Assembly (NCBI GenBank): GCA_017475265.1
Contig: JAFVFY010000071.1
Location: 1 to 64,000 of the forward strand
DNA: 64,000 bases
Direction of reading: 5' to 3'
DNA from: Prevotella sp.
GTDB lineage: Bacteria; Bacteroidota; Bacteroidia; Bacteroidales; Bacteroidaceae
Below, piece by piece: positions 50,723 to 58,871 of this stretch. The first letter of the stretch is position 1. Each line of letters starts with the position of its first letter. Below the pieces are notes generated by a model that worked only from the letters and a program-made list of their open reading frames with translations, did not search any database and was not told the origin of the DNA. A program made the translations under genes and the position numbers.

Positions 50723-51841
50723 ATGAAGTGGTGCATCCCCAAAAGATCAATGCGAATGGGGGTGACAAACAGTTTTTTGCCAATTAATAGAACCTACCTT
50801 AACAACGCGACCATCAAAAACCTCCAGACCGAGGGATGGGTCAGAACATCCGGGCATCGCCCTGCCAACATTGCCGTGTACGCCGATGGCACCTCCACCA
50901 TCAGCAACTGCACCTGTGGGGCGTCGATTGAGTCAACCCTCAAAAGCTCATGGGTAGATGGCGGCGCCGTGGTGGCCTGCATCAAGTCAGGAGCCACGCT
51001 CAACATTACCGACTGCTATGCCAGAGCGTCTGTTTACTACGAAGGAACGGCCTATTCGGGCGGTGGCGTGGTGGGCTGGACGGAGGATGCCACGGCGATG
51101 GCCAATCTGGAACGCTGCGTGTACAATCCGACCTTTATTGAGATAGAAAAGAAAGACAATGATCCCCACTACTTCGTGTCGGGCCCAGGGCAGAAGACAC
51201 TCAACAAATGCTTCTACAACAAGACGGCCGAGGAGTCGGTGCTCACGGCGGAAGGGACGAGTTGGGAGGTATATTATAACACCGAAAACCTCTGGAATTA
51301 TCTTGGCTGGAATCTTGAGGACAGGAACCTGCCCAAGGAGGTAACCGCAGCATCGCTCACCATTGAGAGCCCCGTCATTGAGAACGTGACAATCGACTGC
51401 GACGAGACGCCCATCGTGAACTTCGACGGCGGGCAGTTCATCGGTTCGTACAGCCCCGTCGCCCTGCCCGTGAACGACAGGACCAACCTCTTCCTCGGTG
51501 CCAAAAACACGCTCTACTGGCCCAGCGGAACAAACTACGAGGACTTCCCCGACCTCAACGGAGCCAACAGCAGCAACTTCTATTTAGGCTCCTGCCGCGC
51601 CTACTTCCACATCGGTTCGCCGAGCGGAGTGCGTGCCTTCGTGCTTAACTTCGACGAGCATGAGCAGACAGGCATCAAGACCATCTTTGCAGACGACAGG
51701 AAACCCGGCTCGTCCAACGCTGCCACCGGCATCTACACCCTCGACGGCCGCCGCGTGGCCACGGACTTTGACAAGCAAAGTCCCTACAATTTGCCGAAGG
51801 GCGTGTATATCGTGAATGGCCGTAAGGTCGCGATTAAGTAA
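50723..51841 (+). pseudogene. 3' fragment of a large exported surface protein
   Basis: 372 codons without a signal peptide. The first 20 residues look like noise. From NNATIKNLQTEGWVRTSG the sequence is a GLUG-like repeat typical of beta-helical Bacteroidales adhesins, followed by DGGAVVACIKSGATLNITDC and YSGGGVVGWTEDAT. The end, GIYTLDGRRVATDFDKQ with GVYIVNGRKVAIK, is the C-terminal tail of exported Prevotella proteins. The lack of an N-terminal region and the position beside IS debris mean it is the tail of a truncated gene. There is no promoter match close upstream. Confidence 0.75.
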
Positions 51842-51857
51842 TGATATGTCGTAAGTA

Positions 51858-52442
51858 ATGTCGGTAGTTAAGAGAACCGTTGAACGTGACCTTTCTACCA
51901 TGCAAAAGATAGGCGTTTTGGTTCGTGAGGGCAAAACGAGTGCATTGGGCTATACTTACCATGCCCAGATGGTTGTGCTGCTGTTGTTGCTGCGCAACAA
52001 ACTTATTGCCAACGTGTTCTATTTGGCCGGATTCATAGAGGCATGGAGCCGTGGCTACGAGAAGATTCACGATGCCTTCAAAGCCGAGAATCTGCAGATG
52101 CCCGTGTTCGAGGAGGTGCGTGGCGGATTCATGGCAACCGTCAAACGAGAGAGGTTCTTGGCGATACAAAAAAGGCTTGATATTGCCGATGATGTCACTA
52201 GTAATGTCAGTAGTGATGCCACTAGTTTGTCAGTAGTTCAATTATCTGAAAGGCAGAAGGTTATTTGCAGATTGATAAAAAAGGACATTCGTGTTTCAGT
52301 GAAAGAAATGTCACTAGTTTTGTCACTAGCTGAGAGGACTGTGAAACGTGACCTTTCTGCCATGCAAAAGATGGGCGTTTTAGTTCGTGAAGGCAATACG
52401 AGTGAAGGCCATTGGGTGTTATTAACAGACAAGACAGAATGA
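51858..52442 (+). pseudogene. Chimeric fragment of an AlbA_2/RecG-like HTH protein
   Basis: The 194-codon frame contains the end of an AlbA_2/ATP-binding transcriptional regulator (NKLIANVFYLAGFIEAWSRG, EEVRGGFMATV), a linker of four 12-bp repeats (D-V-T-S, N-V-S-S, D-A-T-S, L-S-V-V; about 52191-52238), and a winged helix (ERTVKRDLSAMQKMGVLVRE). The first 28 residues duplicate this same wing helix (KRTVERDLSTMQKIGVLVRE), and the two DNA copies are about 83% alike by eye. The short GYTYHAQMVVLLLLL region between looks frameshifted. The parental protein of about 450-500 residues has lost its N terminus and recombined with itself. Confidence 0.65.
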
Positions 52443-52493
52443 TTATAGAGAACCGTACTGTGGCTGTCAATCTGTAATTTCCGTGTCAATAAT

Positions 52494-52524
52494 TTGCACG
52501 TATCAGAAATTATTCATATCTTTG
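52494..52524 (+). promoter_or_regulatory. Promoter of the candidate ncRNA
   Basis: TTG (52494-52496, within TTTG 52493) and TATCTTTG (52517-52524) have the exact 20-bp consensus spacing. Confidence 0.75.
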
Positions 52525-52528
52525 CACC

Positions 52529-52798
52529 CGAACCACAAATGTGCATTCACAGCACAAGCAAATAACAAACAAAGAGACCGCTATGACAAGAACGTAAGAA
52601 CAAAAGACAGAACGACATAAAGGAAGTGTTTGCTTCTACTTGATGTGTCCCCAGAAATCGGCAAAATTCCAGAGACACTCATCAACAATAGAAGTGAATG
52701 CTTGCACGTTAGGTGCAGGCTTCACGAGTTGTATTGAGTGTAGGTGTTTGCCGATACCTTGGGACAACAACCCGGAGAATACCCGCACCTTTCTTTTT
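52529..52798 (+). ncRNA. Candidate structured non-coding RNA, about 270 nt
   Basis: There is no ORF longer than the 4-codon ATG at 52583, but the region has a consensus promoter and strong structure. Stem A: CTTCTA/TAGAAG (52633-52638 with 52689-52694) continuing into TTGATG/CATCAA (52640-52645 with 52680-52685) and TGTC/GACA. Stem B: nearly perfect 13-14 bp pairing of 52694-52707 with 52713-52725 around loop GTTAG. Stem C: GGTG/CACC (52743-52746 with 52786-52789) enclosing TTGGG/CCCGG, followed by TTTCTTTTT at 52790-52798 as a terminator. I do not recognise the family; it is not tmRNA, RNase P RNA or SRP RNA by their conserved cores. It could also be a long leader of the 52967 gene, but that gene has its own promoter. 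Confidence 0.6.
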
Positions 52799-52888
52799 GC
52801 CCACTATGGCAATTAAGAATGAAGAAATGGACGCAAAATTATAACAATTTCCTTAAACGACATCGCAAAACGATGTTTTTCACATTTT

Positions 52889-52944
52889 CACAAGGCTTGT
52901 GGAAGGGAAATCTTTGTTAGGAAACGAAATTATCACTAATTTTG
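52889..52944 (+). promoter_or_regulatory. Promoter with upstream CACAAGGCTTGTGG palindrome (operon 1 of the island)
   Basis: The palindrome CACAAGGCTTGTGG is at 52889-52902. The -33 TTG is at 52914-52916 and the -7 TAATTTTG at 52937-52944 (20-bp spacer). The palindrome ends 12 bp before the TTG, exactly as at 58796-58852. Confidence 0.7.
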
Positions 52945-52966
52945 AAAACTTTTTAAACATAGTAAC

Positions 52967-53278
52967 ATGGAAATATTTGAATTTATCAGCAACTCTCCTG
53001 AAAGGAGAATCGGGAAACAATTTGACAGAGCAGTGAAAGACGCTGTAGAGCAAAGTGGCGGGGAACCGCTAATTGCAGGAGTCCTGGTTTATAGTGCTAT
53101 AGCTAAGACTTACGACTCCCTTAAGCATGATGGCTCTTTTATTCGACAATGTGGATTGCCGGAACCTGAATTCATGCAGTTATTGGAAAATGTCTTAAAC
53201 AAAAAAGGACGAGAATATGTCAGCAACTGGGATCAGATGAGAGGAACGGATAGGTTAAGTGATTATATGGAATACTGA
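52967..53278 (+). CDS. Small protein of unknown function, first gene of the island
   Basis: This 103-residue soluble protein (MEIFEFISNSPERRIGKQFD at the start) is predominantly helical, with no signal peptide or membrane segment. I do not recognise it. It starts 22 bp after a consensus -7 box. The next gene begins 13 bp after its stop, and the following genes have small gaps, so it leads a transcript of at least five genes. The base composition from here to about 59.9 kb is visibly more AT-rich than in the housekeeping genes before it. Confidence 0.7.
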   Translation: MEIFEFISNSPERRIGKQFDRAVKDAVEQSGGEPLIAGVLVYSAIAKTYDSLKHDGSFIRQCGLPEPEFMQLLENVLNKKGREYVSNWDQMRGTDRLSDYMEY

Positions 53279-53291
53279 CATCTTTAATAAT

Positions 53292-53624
53292 ATGGGAACA
53301 ATAGGAATCATTTTGGCCATTATAGGCTGTGTGTGCTATCATTATGACATCTGGTGGCTATTCTATATTTGTGGGGCAATTGTCACATTGGCAGACATCT
53401 ATTCAATTCTCGATGGAGAACTGAGATGTTTTGGAACACTGGCCACAATTGTGTGTTGGAGAGTGGGGTATGATGTGACAGGTTCCATAATAGACGGAAT
53501 TTTATTGGGATCTTGTGCCTCAACAGTGGTTTTAGTCGTTGCCATGTTTGTTTTTCTTGCTGTAACAGGAGGAATAGGAGCAGCAATGGCTATGATGGGT
53601 AGTTTTTGGGGAAATAAAGAATAG
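53292..53624 (+). CDS. Small membrane protein of unknown function
   Basis: A 110-residue protein with about four hydrophobic segments: GTIGIILAIIGCVCYHYDIW, WLFYICGAIVTLADIYSIL, a short middle one, and VVLVVAMFVFLAVTGGIGAAM near the end. ATG 53292 is preferred to an upstream in-frame codon because it removes the overlap with the 103-residue gene. Function unknown. Confidence 0.7.
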   Translation: MGTIGIILAIIGCVCYHYDIWWLFYICGAIVTLADIYSILDGELRCFGTLATIVCWRVGYDVTGSIIDGILLGSCASTVVLVVAMFVFLAVTGGIGAAMAMMGSFWGNKE

Positions 53625-53631
53625 GATTGTT

Positions 53632-54168
53632 ATGAGCATCGTGTTATTTGTTATAATTGTATTCGCCCTTATCTTGCTTTTAGCAAAAATATTGGGTGGC
53701 AGTCATAAGGGTACAGACAATATCTCAGAAGAGCAACTGGTGTTGATGAGAGAAATGTACGAAAGCCTTACGAAAGAACAGAGATTTTCAATTTATAACA
53801 TATATGATTCTCTTTCTCAGTGTTGTCATGGCAATGTTCTAAAATTATCGCAAGTCTTAAAGCAAATGAGGTTGCAAGCAAAAGTGTTGGATGTTAATCC
53901 TAAAGAAGCAGACCTTTATTTCCAAAAAACAGGAGCTGTGGCATTGATGAATAATCTCAGGCAGATTAAAGATAGGGCATTATTGGACAGCATTTTAATC
54001 TCTTCATATGGCATCGCAAGTATGGCCAGTGGAAAAGTAAACGGAATGGATAGCCGATATGTTGCGCAGGAATTGCTAATAAAACAGTTTGGCCAGCTTG
54101 GCTATACAGAAAAAGACATCGATGACACCATTATGAAGATGGGAGCTTTGATGAAACAGTTAGGATAA
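53632..54168 (+). CDS. Membrane-anchored helical protein of unknown function
   Basis: A 178-residue protein with one N-terminal membrane helix (SIVLFVIIVFALILLLAKIL, residues 2-21), then a soluble, helical domain (EEQLVLMREMYESLTKEQRF; LGYTEKDIDDTIMKMGALMK). It starts 7 bp after the preceding stop. The orientation would put the helical domain in the cytoplasm or periplasm; I cannot tell which. Function unknown. Confidence 0.7.
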   Translation: MSIVLFVIIVFALILLLAKILGGSHKGTDNISEEQLVLMREMYESLTKEQRFSIYNIYDSLSQCCHGNVLKLSQVLKQMRLQAKVLDVNPKEADLYFQKTGAVALMNNLRQIKDRALLDSILISSYGIASMASGKVNGMDSRYVAQELLIKQFGQLGYTEKDIDDTIMKMGALMKQLG

Positions 54169-54202
54169 TTACTTATATTTTGATAAAGAAAACTATATCG
54201 CT

Positions 54203-55450
54203 ATGATTAAGAAAGGAAAACGTTTGTTGTCGTTGTTGTTTGTTGTAAGCTTCCTTTATTCGTGTGATTTGTACGATTTTTATATTTCAGAGAAACCTGT
54301 CTTTTTCAGTTCTGACAACGTTTATAAGGATCTTGATATGGATGTGTTTAGGGGGTTTGTCGATAAGATGACAGTGAGAGAGTTACTTGACAGACATGGC
54401 CAACCTGACACAATACTTGACGCTAAAGAGGTCGCAACGATTGATGGCTATGAGATATACGAATACTCTTTCCCAGATGGATGTGTTGATTGTTACGTTC
54501 CCATAGCAGACAAATATCTTGAAGATTCTGTCAAGAAGGGTCGACTGGTCGATTATATTTATTATGAACCCAAGAAGAGTATTATACTCCATGACTTCAT
54601 ATTAAATGACAGTCTTTTAGGATTAGTTCCTACAGGAGAATCTGTTGTCTATTTCATTGATGACCCTTTTCATAATGTTGTACGTTTTCGACTGGACAGA
54701 AAAAACAAAAACGAGATCCTAAACGTAGCGCTGAATGATATTTCCATGTTTGAGCAGAAAAATAGTCTTGTTGATGCAGTAGCAGAATTCGATGAACAGC
54801 GTCCTATCAGTTTAGGCGATTTGGGTAGTATAACTAAAATAGAATATGAAAGGAAGCAGTTGAATCTCATTGTAAGTGTTAGTGATTCAAATCTGAATTT
54901 CAAAAGATTAGAATCAGATAATCCTTTATGGGCAGAACTCGTTACAATAAGGATTTTTGACAAATCTCGTGGTATTTGTAAATGGCTAACAGATGATGTT
55001 ATAAGGGAAGAGGTGGATGTAAGCATTTGTCTTTTCAGTGGAGATGAATACATAAATAAAGTTGTGGATAGTGCAGCATTTAATGAATTGTTTGGAAAGG
55101 GATATTCAAATATAGACAGGTTGAAATGGTTTACGCAATTTGAGAATTTGGTTTATCCATATACTGTTTATGATATGATGACTTGTGAGAAATTGGAAAT
55201 ACATGATGGTTATTTGGTTATACCTTATACGTTTGAGAGTGTTCCCGACAATTTTAAAATTGATAAAGATAAAATAAAACGACTTGAACTTAAACAATTG
55301 CAAGACCCTGAGAATCCTGAAAGAGACAACTTTTCTCTGTGCTTTATTTGTAATTATGGCGTTAGAAAGATATATAGATTCAAAGACTTTGAAGAAATAG
55401 TAATAGATTTTTCTCCGAAAGAAGTAAAGGATTTAATGAAAACAATGTAA
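54203..55450 (+). CDS. Putative lipoprotein of unknown function
   Basis: This 415-residue protein begins with a type II signal peptide, KKGKRLLSLLFVVSFLYSC, with lipobox Cys21. The mature part mixes beta and alpha with many aromatic and acidic residues (VRELLDRHGQPDTILDAKEV near 60-80 resembles the start of a small outer-membrane assembly-type domain such as SmpA/BamE, which has a G-x-P-x-x-x pattern; the match is weak). AT-rich codons. It lies 34 bp after the previous gene and 9 bp before the next one. Confidence 0.7.
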   Translation: MIKKGKRLLSLLFVVSFLYSCDLYDFYISEKPVFFSSDNVYKDLDMDVFRGFVDKMTVRELLDRHGQPDTILDAKEVATIDGYEIYEYSFPDGCVDCYVPIADKYLEDSVKKGRLVDYIYYEPKKSIILHDFILNDSLLGLVPTGESVVYFIDDPFHNVVRFRLDRKNKNEILNVALNDISMFEQKNSLVDAVAEFDEQRPISLGDLGSITKIEYERKQLNLIVSVSDSNLNFKRLESDNPLWAELVTIRIFDKSRGICKWLTDDVIREEVDVSICLFSGDEYINKVVDSAAFNELFGKGYSNIDRLKWFTQFENLVYPYTVYDMMTCEKLEIHDGYLVIPYTFESVPDNFKIDKDKIKRLELKQLQDPENPERDNFSLCFICNYGVRKIYRFKDFEEIVIDFSPKEVKDLMKTM

Positions 55451-55459
55451 TCAACAATT

Positions 55460-55894
55460 ATGGATAAAATATTGAGATTCATCGGAGCAATTATTGCCGC
55501 TGTAATATTTAGCTTTTTAGCTGAGGCCATTCACATTCTATTCTTTGGTGGAGCGGCGCATTTCTTTGCCAACTTTTCTTGGAGTAACTGGCTTGGCTTT
55601 GACACCTTTAGAGGCTTTCTGCTTCCGATAGCCTGGGCAGTTCTATGGTTGGTCGGAATGGGGCTTCAATGGCTGGTCAGAGGATCGAAAAAAATTGCAG
55701 CCATCCCAGTTCTGTATTTCTTGCTACGTATTATCTACGTGTTCTACCTTCTCTTCATAGAAACAGCCGAACCTGTAGTAAATGAGATAGGCACTGGTTT
55801 TTGGTACTTTGTGGGGGCAATTGTCACTTATTTCTTTATTATTGTCTGTTATGTCGTCTGCACGGCAGCTATGCTAACAAGCAATGAAGAATAA
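55460..55894 (+). CDS. Polytopic membrane protein of unknown function
   Basis: A 144-residue protein with four predicted membrane helices (FIGAIIAAVIFSFLAEAIHI; FLLPIAWAVLWLVGMGLQWL; IPVLYFLLRIIYVFYLLFI; FWYFVGAIVTYFFIIVCYVV). It is the last gene before a new promoter at 55933. Function unknown. Confidence 0.7.
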   Translation: MDKILRFIGAIIAAVIFSFLAEAIHILFFGGAAHFFANFSWSNWLGFDTFRGFLLPIAWAVLWLVGMGLQWLVRGSKKIAAIPVLYFLLRIIYVFYLLFIETAEPVVNEIGTGFWYFVGAIVTYFFIIVCYVVCTAAMLTSNEE

Positions 55895-55948
55895 AAATGA
55901 CATGTGATATTATGGCTTTCAATAAAAAGCATTAATTTTGCAGTGAAA

Positions 55949-56251
55949 ATGGAAACGTACAGAAATATATACCTTGTACTTGCTGCCATGCTGCTGCTCT
56001 GCCTGGCACCGATGCCTTACGGCTATTACACGCTGGTGCGGTTTGCTTCGGCGGTTATCTTCTGTGTCATGGCCTATAGGTTTTATGAGCAGAAACGGGA
56101 GGGCCTGATGTGGACTGCCGGGGCTTTGGCAGTATTGTTCCAGCCGTTTTTGAAACTTGCCCTTGGCCGGACGGTATGGAATATTGTTGATGTGATAGTG
56201 GCTGTGGGCTTGGTAGTACTTTGGTGGAGGGAACGCCAATGGGAAAAGTAA
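55949..56251 (+). CDS. Small membrane protein (DUF6804-like)
   Basis: A 100-residue protein with three hydrophobic segments: RNIYLVLAAMLLLCLAPMPY, LVRFASAVIFCVMAYRFY, and the end VWNIVDVIVAVGLVVLWWRE. The LGRTVWN motif and overall pattern resemble the small DUF6804 family from Bacteroidetes; that name is from memory of the pattern. ATG 55949 follows a TAATTTTG -7 box at 55933-55940 by only 8 bp, so the mRNA may be nearly leaderless. Its last 13 bp overlap the next gene. Confidence 0.7.
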   Translation: METYRNIYLVLAAMLLLCLAPMPYGYYTLVRFASAVIFCVMAYRFYEQKREGLMWTAGALAVLFQPFLKLALGRTVWNIVDVIVAVGLVVLWWRERQWEK

Positions 56252-57648
56252 AGGAGTGGATGGCGGAAAAGCGGAAGACTGTTAAAGATTTCGCAGCAGA
56301 GGAGAAGGAGGGTTTGGGTGGTTTCCCCTTTTCCATTTTCTGTGTGTTTGTTATAGTGTTATTTCCGTTCCTTTTGTTTTACTTTTGTATTATTATGCCT
56401 ATATGGGCAAGCGTCATGACGCTTTGGGAGGCAAGGAAACTGGGATTCGGGAAGGCATACCAAAAGAATTTCCATAAAGCCCGGTATGAAAAGGGGGAAA
56501 GCGACAGACAATGGCAGCAAGAGAAGATGGAAAACGCTCCACTACTGCCTGAAGGCAAATGGAAAACGTTTAGGGACAGGAAGCTGTGGCCTGATGCCTA
56601 CGCCGTCGATCGTATTGCCATATATGCTGCTGAAGGCCGCACGCTGCTCTATGTCGACGACGGTGTAGAGGATTTCGTGGTTCCAGAGGGAGTGGTGAAC
56701 ATCTGGCATCGCTGTTTCGCTTGCTGCTACTCGCTGAAGAAAGTCACCCTGCCATCATCGCTGCGACGCATTGGCAACGGGGCATTCTTCGCTTGCGTGG
56801 CACTGCGGGAGATAAATGTGCCAGAATCTGTGACGTTTCTTGGTAATGAGGTGTTTGCCGACTGCACCTCTCTACATTCGGTCGCGTTACCTTCGCATAC
56901 AAAAGAATTGCCGCCAAGGCTTTTTGACAACTGCCGAAAGCTTGACAGATTCCAGTTGCCAATGGGCGTAAAGAAGATAGGCGAGGAGTCTTTTCGCAAC
57001 TGCCACTCGCTGGTGCACCTGACGCTGAACGATGGCCTTGAGAAAATCTACGAGAGGGCGTTCGAGAACTGCCGGTCTTTAGAGGGGTTCATCATGCCGG
57101 AGTCGGTAGTCTTTCTGAAATCTGGCGTATTCAACGGATGCCACTCTCTTAGGAAGTTGCATTTCTCCAAACAAATAAAGGACTTTGGAGGCAGTTGCTG
57201 TCATGAATGCTGGAGTTTGCGTGACATCAGCATGACCAAGGACGAAAGGTGGCAAGAGTATACAAAGGAAAACTGGCGAGAATTTGCCAGCAAAGCAGAT
57301 CCTGCCACGTCAGAGAATCCTTATCCAGAGAGTTGTTTCTGGCGGATGGGTGACGCCCTGTATTTCGGCATACCCAGGCTTACGACGGTCTGCCTGATTA
57401 TTTGCTTCACAAAAGCTGAGGAATTCACAATCCCATGTTTTGTGACCAACGTCAAGCAGGAGGCTTTTGGAACGTGTAGAAACCTGCGGACGTTGCGTCT
57501 CAGCCCGCTTTTGAGGGTCGGCGATGATGCGTGGGGAAATGAAAAAATGACCTACTCATTCATTTACAACTACTGGCCACAAGTGGAGCATGTGGTCTTC
57601 GACGAGGCACTCAACAACCCAGGCTATTTTTACGGACTTATGGCGTAA
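56239..57648 (+). CDS. BspA-type leucine-rich repeat protein with N-terminal membrane anchor
   Basis: This 469-residue protein has one or two hydrophobic stretches at residues about 36-72 (FSIFCVFVIVLFPFLLFYFC), then from residue 140 BspA-type LRR_5 repeats of about 23 residues: SLKKVTLPSSLRRIGNGAFF, ALREINVPESVTFLGNEVFA, SLHSVALPS, KLDRFQLPMGVKKIGEESFR, SLVHLTLNDGLEKIYERAFE, SLEGFIMPESVVFLKSGVFN. It continues after a spacer with VTNVKQEAFGTCRNLRTLRL. Most BspA proteins are secreted adhesins, but this one lacks a signal peptide and C-terminal sorting tail, so the repeats may lie inside the cell or be held at the inner membrane. It overlaps the preceding gene by 13 bp. Confidence 0.82.
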   Translation: MGKVKEWMAEKRKTVKDFAAEEKEGLGGFPFSIFCVFVIVLFPFLLFYFCIIMPIWASVMTLWEARKLGFGKAYQKNFHKARYEKGESDRQWQQEKMENAPLLPEGKWKTFRDRKLWPDAYAVDRIAIYAAEGRTLLYVDDGVEDFVVPEGVVNIWHRCFACCYSLKKVTLPSSLRRIGNGAFFACVALREINVPESVTFLGNEVFADCTSLHSVALPSHTKELPPRLFDNCRKLDRFQLPMGVKKIGEESFRNCHSLVHLTLNDGLEKIYERAFENCRSLEGFIMPESVVFLKSGVFNGCHSLRKLHFSKQIKDFGGSCCHECWSLRDISMTKDERWQEYTKENWREFASKADPATSENPYPESCFWRMGDALYFGIPRLTTVCLIICFTKAEEFTIPCFVTNVKQEAFGTCRNLRTLRLSPLLRVGDDAWGNEKMTYSFIYNYWPQVEHVVFDEALNNPGYFYGLMA

Positions 57649-57663
57649 AGCAACACCGATTCT

Positions 57664-58785
57664 ATGATTGACACCAACGACTTGAAATATCGCGGCAGTT
57701 CAGCCTTAGTGGAGTTCATTGGCATACCTGACAATGATTTCGGCGACGCTGTATATATAGAAAATGAGTATCATAAGAACTTTAACCGCTTTCTCCAGAG
57801 GAACCACAAGAATCTTCAGCGAAAAGTATTCCACCAATATGAGGGCGGTTTTACTGACTTGATATATGTTCCCGTCGTATCGAAGAAGCTGAGACGGCAG
57901 CGGAATATGCTCTATTATGCACCGTTTCTCAACAAAGAGCAACTTGACAAGGCTGGCCACGCCAAGACCACTGACCTACTCTCGTATCTTGAAGATCCCG
58001 ATGATGCCCGTTTTCTGAAGCCTGGCTTTATGTTCTACAAAGAGACGAGGGCAAACGGAGCCGTTGTCTATGAATACAATCCGTTGCTTTCCATTGACGA
58101 AAAGCATCTTACATACAAGGAACAGATTGCGGAGATACTGAAGGCTCACAAAGATAAGATTGAGAAATACAGATGGGCCAGCCAAGACGAAGGCAGCAGA
58201 ATAGGCCATGGCGGCGTTTACTGTACGCAAGAAACAGTGCCTGAGGGCGACGAGGTGGCCGACTATGGCTTCGACAATATCGACAAAAGCCTTTTAAAGG
58301 ATATGCGACTGTTTATAAAGCTGGCGCGTTTTTTACGGCAGGAAGGTGTGCCGCTGGCCTTGCTTGAGAAGATTATCCACGAAAACGAGAAACTGAGTCG
58401 GATTGTCATTACAAAGAAACACGCCATTATCCTGCCCGACTACAACGACATGGAAATAAATATGGAGCCACTGACCAAGGCAGTCTATTTCCTTTTCCTG
58501 CGACACCCTGAGGGCATCATCTTCAAGCATCTGCCCGACTACCGTGAGGAACTTATCAAGATATACGACAAATTGCGCCCCCTGGGCATCAGCAAACGCG
58601 CCATACAGAGTATAGAGGATGTGACGAACCCCTGTCTGAACTCCATCAACGAGAAATGTGCCCGCATTAGGGCGGCGTTCTTACTAAAATTCAATGAGCG
58701 TCTTGCCAAGAACTATTACATAACCGGCGAGCGGGGGGAAGCTAAAAAAATAATGCTGCCCCGCGATTTGGTGGTCTGGGAATAA
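57664..58785 (+). CDS. Large soluble protein of unknown function
   Basis: A 373-residue protein without signal peptide or membrane segment. It is rich in charged residues and Tyr (MIDTNDLKYRGSSALVEFIG at the start; RHPEGIIFKHLPDYREELIK about 280-300; ISKRAIQSIEDVTNPCLNSI near 310). The second part contains a helical stretch that could bind nucleic acid or another protein (ITKKHAIILPDYNDMEINME). I do not recognise the family. It is 15 bp downstream of the LRR gene and so is likely co-transcribed. Confidence 0.72.
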   Translation: MIDTNDLKYRGSSALVEFIGIPDNDFGDAVYIENEYHKNFNRFLQRNHKNLQRKVFHQYEGGFTDLIYVPVVSKKLRRQRNMLYYAPFLNKEQLDKAGHAKTTDLLSYLEDPDDARFLKPGFMFYKETRANGAVVYEYNPLLSIDEKHLTYKEQIAEILKAHKDKIEKYRWASQDEGSRIGHGGVYCTQETVPEGDEVADYGFDNIDKSLLKDMRLFIKLARFLRQEGVPLALLEKIIHENEKLSRIVITKKHAIILPDYNDMEINMEPLTKAVYFLFLRHPEGIIFKHLPDYREELIKIYDKLRPLGISKRAIQSIEDVTNPCLNSINEKCARIRAAFLLKFNERLAKNYYITGERGEAKKIMLPRDLVVWE

Positions 58786-58795
58786 TCTTCCGTTT

Positions 58796-58852
58796 CCACA
58801 AGCCTTGTGGAGGGTAATTGTTTGGTTGCGAAGGGAAATAGGAGTACCTTTG
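58796..58852 (+). promoter_or_regulatory. Promoter with upstream CCACAAGCCTTGTGG palindrome (last operon of the island)
   Basis: The palindrome CCACAAGCCTTGTGG is at 58796-58810. TTTG (TTG 58822-58824) and TACCTTTG (58845-58852) have a 20-bp spacer. Palindrome-to-TTG distance and arm sequence match the site at 52889. Confidence 0.7.
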
Positions 58853-58871
58853 CAACCAAACTTATTACTAT

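Noticed and set aside
52529-52798. tmRNA, RNase P RNA or 6S RNA identity for the structured RNA
   Set aside because: No tRNA-like end with GGTTCGA, no RNase P conserved core (GAAAGTCCGG-like), and no single long rod with a central bubble as in 6S RNA.
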